From NCBI RefSeq assembly GCF_040530035.1, contig NZ_JBEWCD010000001.1:248001-312000 (forward strand): DNA of 64,000 nucleotides. The letters are read 5' to 3'. Source of the DNA: Roseibium sp. HPY-6. Its GTDB lineage: Bacteria; Pseudomonadota; Alphaproteobacteria; Rhizobiales; Stappiaceae. A program made the position numbers and the translations under genes. Shown here in pieces: positions 60,438 through 64,000 of the stretch (positions are counted from its first letter, which is position 1; every line of letters starts with the position of its first letter). The notes beneath the pieces are model-generated. The model was not told where the DNA came from. It searched no databases and saw only the letters and a program-made list of their open reading frames with translations.

Positions 60438-61628
60438 TTATTCGATGATGGATGCGACGACGCCGGCGCCGACGGTACGGCCACCTTCGCGGATCGCGAA
60501 GCGCAGGCCTTCTTCCATGGCGATCGGCACGATCAGCTCAACGTCAACCGACACGTTGTCGCCCGGCATCACCATTTCCGTGCCTTCCGGCAGAGAAACA
60601 ACACCCGTAACGTCCGTCGTGCGGAAGTAGAACTGCGGACGGTAGTTGGTGAAGAACGGCGTATGACGGCCACCTTCTTCCTTCGTCAGGATGTAGGCTT
60701 CTGCCTTGAACTTCGTGTGCGGGGTCACAGAACCCGGCTTGCAAAGAACCTGGCCACGCTCAACGTCCTCACGGCCAATACCGCGGATCAGCGCACCGAT
60801 GTTGTCGCCCGCTTCACCGCTGTCCAGCAGCTTGCGGAACATTTCAACGCCGGTAACCGTCGTCTTCTGGGTGTCCTTGATGCCGACGATCTCGACTTCC
60901 TCACCCACATTGATCACACCGCGCTCAACACGGCCGGTCACAACAGTACCGCGGCCGGAGATCGAGAACACGTCTTCGATCGGCATCAGGAACGGCTGAT
61001 CCTTCGGACGCTCCGGCGTCGGGATGTAGTCGTCAACCTGCGCCATCAGCTCACGGATCGCATCACGGCCGATTTCAGGATCGCGGTTCTCAACAGCTGC
61101 AAGAGCCGAACCCTTGACGATCGGAATGTCGTCGCCCGGGAACTCGTAGGAAGACAGCAGCTCACGGATTTCCATTTCGACGAGCTCAAGAAGCTCTTCG
61201 TCGTCGACCTGGTCAACCTTGTTCATGAAAACAACAAGAGCCGGAACGCCAACCTGGCGCGCAAGCAGGATGTGCTCGCGGGTCTGTGGCATCGGGCCGT
61301 CTGCAGAAGAGCAGACCAGGATCGCGCCGTCCATCTGCGCCGCACCCGTGATCATGTTCTTCACGTAGTCGGCGTGGCCAGGGCAGTCAACGTGAGCGTA
61401 GTGACGGTTCTCCGTCTCATACTCAACGTGCGCCGTGGAGATGGTGATGCCGCGGGCCTTTTCTTCAGGCGCGCCGTCGATCTCGTCGTAGGCTTTCGCT
61501 TCTGCGCCGCCAGCTTCTGCCAGCGTCATCGTGATTGCAGCGGTCAGCGTCGTCTTGCCATGGTCAACGTGGCCAATCGTGCCAATGTTAACGTGCGGCT
61601 TGTTGCGCTCAAATTTTTCCTTCGCCAT
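60438..61628 (-). CDS. tuf: Elongation factor Tu, copy 2
   Basis: 396 residues, protein identical to the copy at 42863-44053, with one synonymous base difference noticed at codon 6 (TTT here, TTC there). Similarity stops at the ends of the coding region: leader and trailer differ. That pattern indicates gene conversion between the copies. Here it sits between tRNA-Gly and tRNA-Trp at the head of the secE-nusG-rpl-rpo cluster. Confidence 0.98.
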   Translation of the reverse strand: MAKEKFERNKPHVNIGTIGHVDHGKTTLTAAITMTLAEAGGAEAKAYDEIDGAPEEKARGITISTAHVEYETENRHYAHVDCPGHADYVKNMITGAAQMDGAILVCSSADGPMPQTREHILLARQVGVPALVVFMNKVDQVDDEELLELVEMEIRELLSSYEFPGDDIPIVKGSALAAVENRDPEIGRDAIRELMAQVDDYIPTPERPKDQPFLMPIEDVFSISGRGTVVTGRVERGVINVGEEVEIVGIKDTQKTTVTGVEMFRKLLDSGEAGDNIGALIRGIGREDVERGQVLCKPGSVTPHTKFKAEAYILTKEEGGRHTPFFTNYRPQFYFRTTDVTGVVSLPEGTEMVMPGDNVSVDVELIVPIAMEEGLRFAIREGGRTVGAGVVASIIE

Positions 61629-61797
61629 CGGCGTCGCTCTCTGTCCAATACTCGGTTCGGTCTAATAAGGCTCGAGGCGGGATACGCTCCGGCGCCTTGG
61701 ACAGATCCGCGAGCGACGAATTGCTTCCCGTAGAACTTCTTTCAGGATTTCCGGGCGAAAGAGCCTTCCGTTCCGAACACTCCGGTCAGCCCCTCGA

Positions 61798-61871
61798 TGG
61801 AGCGGGTGAAGGGAATCGAACCCTCGTCGTCAGCTTGGAAGGCTGCTGCTCTACCATTGAGCTACACCCGC
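61798..61871 (-). tRNA. tRNA-Gly (anticodon TCC)
   Basis: 74 bases. Acceptor GCGGGTG/CACCCGC, D arm TAGCTCAATGGTAGAGC, anticodon stem CAGCC/GGCTG-type around CTTCCAA, T arm GAGGGTTCGATTCCCTT, discriminator T and encoded CCA. Between tRNA-Tyr and tuf. Confidence 0.96.
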
Positions 61872-61893
61872 ACAACGAGCAAACCAGAAACGA

Positions 61894-61978
61894 TGGTGGA
61901 GGAGGTTGGATTCGAACCAACGTAGGCATAGCCAACGGATTTACAGTCCGTCCCCTTTAGCCACTCGGGCACTCCTCC
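61894..61978 (-). tRNA. tRNA-Tyr (anticodon GTA)
   Basis: 85 bases, class II tRNA with a long variable arm. Acceptor GGAGGAG/CTCCTCC, anticodon loop CTGTAAA, variable arm TGGCTATGCCTACG, T arm TTGGTTCGAATCCAA, encoded ACCA end. First gene of the tRNA-Tyr, tRNA-Gly, tuf, tRNA-Trp, secE series. Confidence 0.96.
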
Positions 61979-62061
61979 ATCTCGTCCTGCTTCACGCCGA
62001 AGCGATCAGGATGGCTTACCGGAGAACCCGCCCGAAAGGGGCGAGCAATCCCGTGGCGCGT

Positions 62062-62090
62062 GTTATGCAGATGCGAACCTGCCGTGTCAA
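62062..62090 (-). promoter_or_regulatory. Candidate promoter of the tRNA-tuf-secE-nusG-rpl cluster
   Basis: On the minus strand TTGACA (62090-62085) is followed after exactly 17 bases by CATAAC (62067-62062). The expected start site is about 75 bases upstream of tRNA-Tyr. A perfect -35, good spacing and a 4/6 -10 box make this the most convincing promoter in the window. Confidence 0.55.
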
Positions 62091-62367
62091 CGCCGATTTT
62101 GCAAAGAAATGAACAAAATCAACATGACGCTCGAAACGGCAGCTTCGAACGTTGGGGATCACTCCGGTCACCTCTTCCGCCAGAGTGCATGCGCTCGTTT
62201 CAAATGTCACCCGTTCTCCTTGTTTTTCCACCTATCCAGGCAAGATTTGTGCGTACCTGTGGACAGTTTATGCACCGTCGTTTTACCGCAGATCAACACT
62301 CTTCCCTCCCTCCGAAACACAGTTGTGGTGGTGAACAGGACAGATACTGGTTGAAGGTGAATCGACA
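62091..62367. other. Divergent intergenic region
   Basis: About 280 bases between the tRNA-tuf promoter and the MarR-family gene. No gene supported. It should contain the promoter of the MarR gene; the operator-like repeat lies at its end. Confidence 0.4.
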
Positions 62368-62368
62368 T

Positions 62369-62384
62369 TGTTGTATCTACAACA
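62369..62384 (+). promoter_or_regulatory. Inverted-repeat operator candidate at the MarR gene start
   Basis: Perfect inverted repeat TGTTGTA-TC-TACAACA ending one base before the ATG at 62386. MarR dimers bind palindromes of this size and usually repress their own gene, so this is a good autoregulatory operator candidate. It occupies the space where a Shine-Dalgarno would be. Confidence 0.6.
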
Positions 62385-62385
62385 T

Positions 62386-62874
62386 ATGACCCGTTCGCTG
62401 GACGACATAGATTTCACCGTCATGGGCCGGACGTGCTTCGGGCACACCGCGCGCCGCACGGCGAATCTCCTGACGCGCCACTATAATCGGCACATGGCAC
62501 CGGTCGGACTGGAACTGACGCAGGCGCAGCTTCTTGCCGTTATCGCCGACGGCTCGGCTCCCTCAGCCTCTGCGATTGCCCGTTATCTCGGCATCGACCG
62601 CTCGACCCTTGCCCGCAATCTCAAGCCTCTGGAGGCCGCCGGCCTGATCCGGCGCTGCGAAACCGGCGGGCGCACTGTGCTGCCGGTTCTGACACCTGTG
62701 GGCGAAGCGAAGGTGATCGAGATCCATGAGGCCTGGACGAGAGCGCAGACAGAGCTGAGCACGCTACTGGGTCCCGAGGGGGCGGAAGCCGTTCGTGGCC
62801 ACATGTCCGCCCTTCGAAAGGCTGTGCACATTCTGGAAGACGAGGACAAGGAAGCCGCGTCCGGCGGCGATTGA
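62386..62874 (+). CDS. MarR-family transcriptional regulator
   Basis: 162 residues from the ATG at 62386. A TTG 6 codons upstream lies inside the palindrome. Winged helix-turn-helix: LTQAQLLAVIADGSAPSASA, recognition helix region YLGIDRSTLARNLKPLEAAG, wing GLIRRCETGGRTVLPVLTPV; N- and C-terminal helices form the dimer. Two cysteines (CFGH near the N-terminus and RRCET in the wing) could be redox-sensitive, but that is speculative. No recognisable ribosome site: the transcript may be leaderless or weakly translated. Thioesterase gene follows after 24 bases. Confidence 0.88.
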   Translation: MTRSLDDIDFTVMGRTCFGHTARRTANLLTRHYNRHMAPVGLELTQAQLLAVIADGSAPSASAIARYLGIDRSTLARNLKPLEAAGLIRRCETGGRTVLPVLTPVGEAKVIEIHEAWTRAQTELSTLLGPEGAEAVRGHMSALRKAVHILEDEDKEAASGGD

Positions 62875-62898
62875 AATGCAGGTTCACAAGGACATGTT

Positions 62899-63402
62899 AT
62901 GAGTGACACGGACACGATCACCGAAAACGGCAAAACCCACCAACTCGGCGCTCTCCCCATGTCGGCTTTTGCGACGATGACAGGGCTCGACATTTTCAAG
63001 CACATGATGGCGGGTGAGCTGCCCGCCCCGCCGATCATGATTCATTCTAATATTAGAATGAAAGAATTCGAGGAGGGCCGTGCAGTCTTCTCCGGCCTTC
63101 CTGCCAAGGAGTTCCTCAACCCGCTCGGCACCGTTCACGGCGGCTGGATTTCTACGCTGATCGATACAGCACTTAGCTGCGCCGTCCATACGACGCTGAA
63201 ACCCGGTGAGTTCTATACGACCACATCGCTCAACGTGAATATGGTCCGCCCGCTTCATCCCGGGAGTGGTGAAGTTGTCTGTGAGGGACGAATCGTCCAC
63301 CGCGGCGCGAGATTGGCCACATCTGAAGGCGAGTTGCGGGACGCCAAAGGCAAGCTGATCGCCCATGGCACCGTGAGTTGCATGATTCTCAAGCCGTCTT
63401 GA
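62899..63402 (+). CDS. PaaI-type hotdog-fold acyl-CoA thioesterase
   Basis: 167 residues. Hotdog-fold segments GRAVFSGLPAKEFLNPLGTV, then HGGWISTLIDTALSCAV, which carries the conserved His-Gly-Gly/Asp of PaaI-like thioesterases, and TTSLNVNMVRPLHPGSGEVV. It probably hydrolyses an aryl- or acyl-CoA in the cytosol; substrate unknown. AAGGA lies before the ATG. Second gene after the MarR regulator, likely its target. A 22-base AT-rich palindrome lies inside (63041-63062). Confidence 0.87.
   Translation: MSDTDTITENGKTHQLGALPMSAFATMTGLDIFKHMMAGELPAPPIMIHSNIRMKEFEEGRAVFSGLPAKEFLNPLGTVHGGWISTLIDTALSCAVHTTLKPGEFYTTTSLNVNMVRPLHPGSGEVVCEGRIVHRGARLATSEGELRDAKGKLIAHGTVSCMILKPS
63041..63062. repeat. Perfect 22-base palindrome inside the thioesterase gene
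   Basis: Each half is TTCATTCTAAT (63041-63051) and its complement, with no spacer. It is strongly AT-rich within a GC-rich gene and encodes residues around His-Ser-Asn-Ile-Arg. Could be a chance coding feature, a DNA-binding site or a cruciform/hairpin. Confidence 0.7.
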
Positions 63403-63502
63403 GGGTCAATTTTATACGCTGAATGCCGACGAATTATTGCCTGCAAGGCTAAAAGCTCGGACAGCGCATGGGCTACGGTTCAAACACCTCTCCTCCTCAC
63501 CG

Positions 63503-63564
63503 CCCCGGACCCGATCCGGGGTCATGTGCCGCAACCGCGAAGGGTCCCGGCTCAAGGCCGGGAC
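63503..63564. repeat. Pair of GC-rich intergenic palindromes
   Basis: CCCCGGA/TCCGGGG with a 5-base loop (63503-63521), then GTCCCGGC/GCCGGGAC with loop TCAAG (63544-63564 approximately). This two-palindrome layout resembles dispersed intergenic repeats of alphaproteobacteria. It lies between the thioesterase and the rRNA methyltransferase genes. Confidence 0.5.
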
Positions 63565-63649
63565 GGCAGGTTCCTAACTGAAGCCATACGAGTCAATTAC
63601 AGGACATGCGCCCTTCCCCTCCGCTGTATTTATCGCTACAGCACTCGCC

Positions 63650-64000
63650 ATGACGGACAACTCTAAATCAGGGCGCCCCGGACAGCGGTCGGGTCAAAAG
63701 CCTTTCTATAAGAAGAAGACTGGTGGAAAACCCGCGCCCCGCAGGCCCGGTCTGCCGCCGGAGGGACCAGTCCTTCTCTATGGCCTCCATACAGTCGAAG
63801 CGGCCTTTGCCAACAAGGACCGCAAGCGTCTGAAGCTCTATGCCACCGAGAATGCGCAGAACCGCTTAGGTGAACGTGGCGTCCGGATCGACGTGCCCGT
63901 TGAGACCACGATGCCGCGTGCGCTGGATCGCATGGTCACCAAGGATGCAGTCCACCAGGGCATGATTCTGGAGGCCGATCCCCTGCCCGCCTATGGCGCG
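63650..64000 (+). CDS. 23S rRNA (guanosine-2'-O)-methyltransferase RlmB-like, partial
   Basis: First 117 codons; the gene continues beyond the window. A basic low-complexity N-terminus (about 30 residues, with KKKTGGKPAPRRPG) precedes the SpoU substrate-binding domain: LLYGLHTVEAAFANKDRKRL, GVRIDVPVETTMPRALDRMV and DAVHQGMILEADPLP are the RlmB/TrmH N-domain pattern. The catalytic knotted SPOUT domain lies outside. The enzyme methylates G2251 of 23S rRNA in E. coli. The start is chosen as the first ATG with family-like downstream sequence. Confidence 0.85.
   Translation, partial: MTDNSKSGRPGQRSGQKPFYKKKTGGKPAPRRPGLPPEGPVLLYGLHTVEAAFANKDRKRLKLYATENAQNRLGERGVRIDVPVETTMPRALDRMVTKDAVHQGMILEADPLPAYGA

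Noticed and set aside
61798..62100. tRNA genes as a phage or island attachment site
   Set aside because: No integrase, no repeated tRNA 3' end and ordinary housekeeping context on both sides.

Overview
The window is GC-rich, gene-dense chromosomal DNA from an alphaproteobacterium, most likely Hyphomicrobiales (Rhizobiales) of the Stappiaceae/Labrenzia-Roseibium type. The reasons are the gene order, the GTG-initiated rpsM, two near-identical tuf genes, an ATP12 chaperone next to a HAD hydrolase, PccB, DUF2778 and VPLPA-CTERM proteins. The genus-level guess rests on protein style, not on a database search.

Region 1 (1-8.5 kb) holds two small secreted proteins, the carboxyltransferase subunit of an acyl-CoA carboxylase (pccB, minus), then a plus-strand run: circularly permuted ATP-grasp protein, alpha-E protein, transglutaminase-like protein and an Anbu-type proteasome-like peptidase, followed by an MgtE magnesium transporter. 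The first four form a compact operon. It is the best candidate here for a poorly understood system: peptide-bond formation or tagging coupled to a proteasome-like hydrolase.

Region 2 (8.5-28.6 kb) is a mosaic. A minus-strand housekeeping backbone (methyl-accepting chemotaxis protein, Deg protease, RarA, CrcB, RluA-type pseudouridine synthase, HAD phosphatase, ATP12 chaperone) is interrupted by accessory blocks. One block carries a DUF2778/Tlde1-like L,D-transpeptidase-fold protein, a 56-residue membrane protein and a small P-loop kinase. The other carries three VPLPA-CTERM surface proteins, unknown proteins, a 796-residue patatin/DUF3376 protein and a class III adenylate cyclase. Between two of the VPLPA-CTERM genes lies a frameshifted fossil of the patatin-gene tail next to a fossil VPLPA-CTERM tail, suggesting a duplicated and decayed module.

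Region 3 (28.7-62 kb, all minus) is one continuous translation/transcription supercluster. In transcription order: tRNA-Tyr, tRNA-Gly, tuf, tRNA-Trp, secE, nusG, rplK, rplA, rplJ, rplL, rpoB, rpoC, a small acidic orphan, rpsL, rpsG, fusA, tuf, the S10 and spc operons, secY, adk, rpsM, rpsK, rpoA, rplQ. It ends in a good intrinsic terminator. Hairpins sit at rplJ-rplA, rplL-rpoB, rpoC-orphan, tuf-rpsJ, adk-rpsM and rpsK-rpoA. Plausible promoters lie upstream of tRNA-Tyr and of rpsL.

Region 4 (62.3-64 kb, plus) has a MarR-family regulator with a perfect inverted repeat directly before its start codon, a PaaI-type thioesterase with a striking AT-rich palindrome inside its gene, an intergenic GC-rich palindrome pair, and the start of an RlmB-like 23S rRNA methyltransferase cut by the window edge.

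No insertion sequence, CRISPR array, rRNA gene or prophage was seen.
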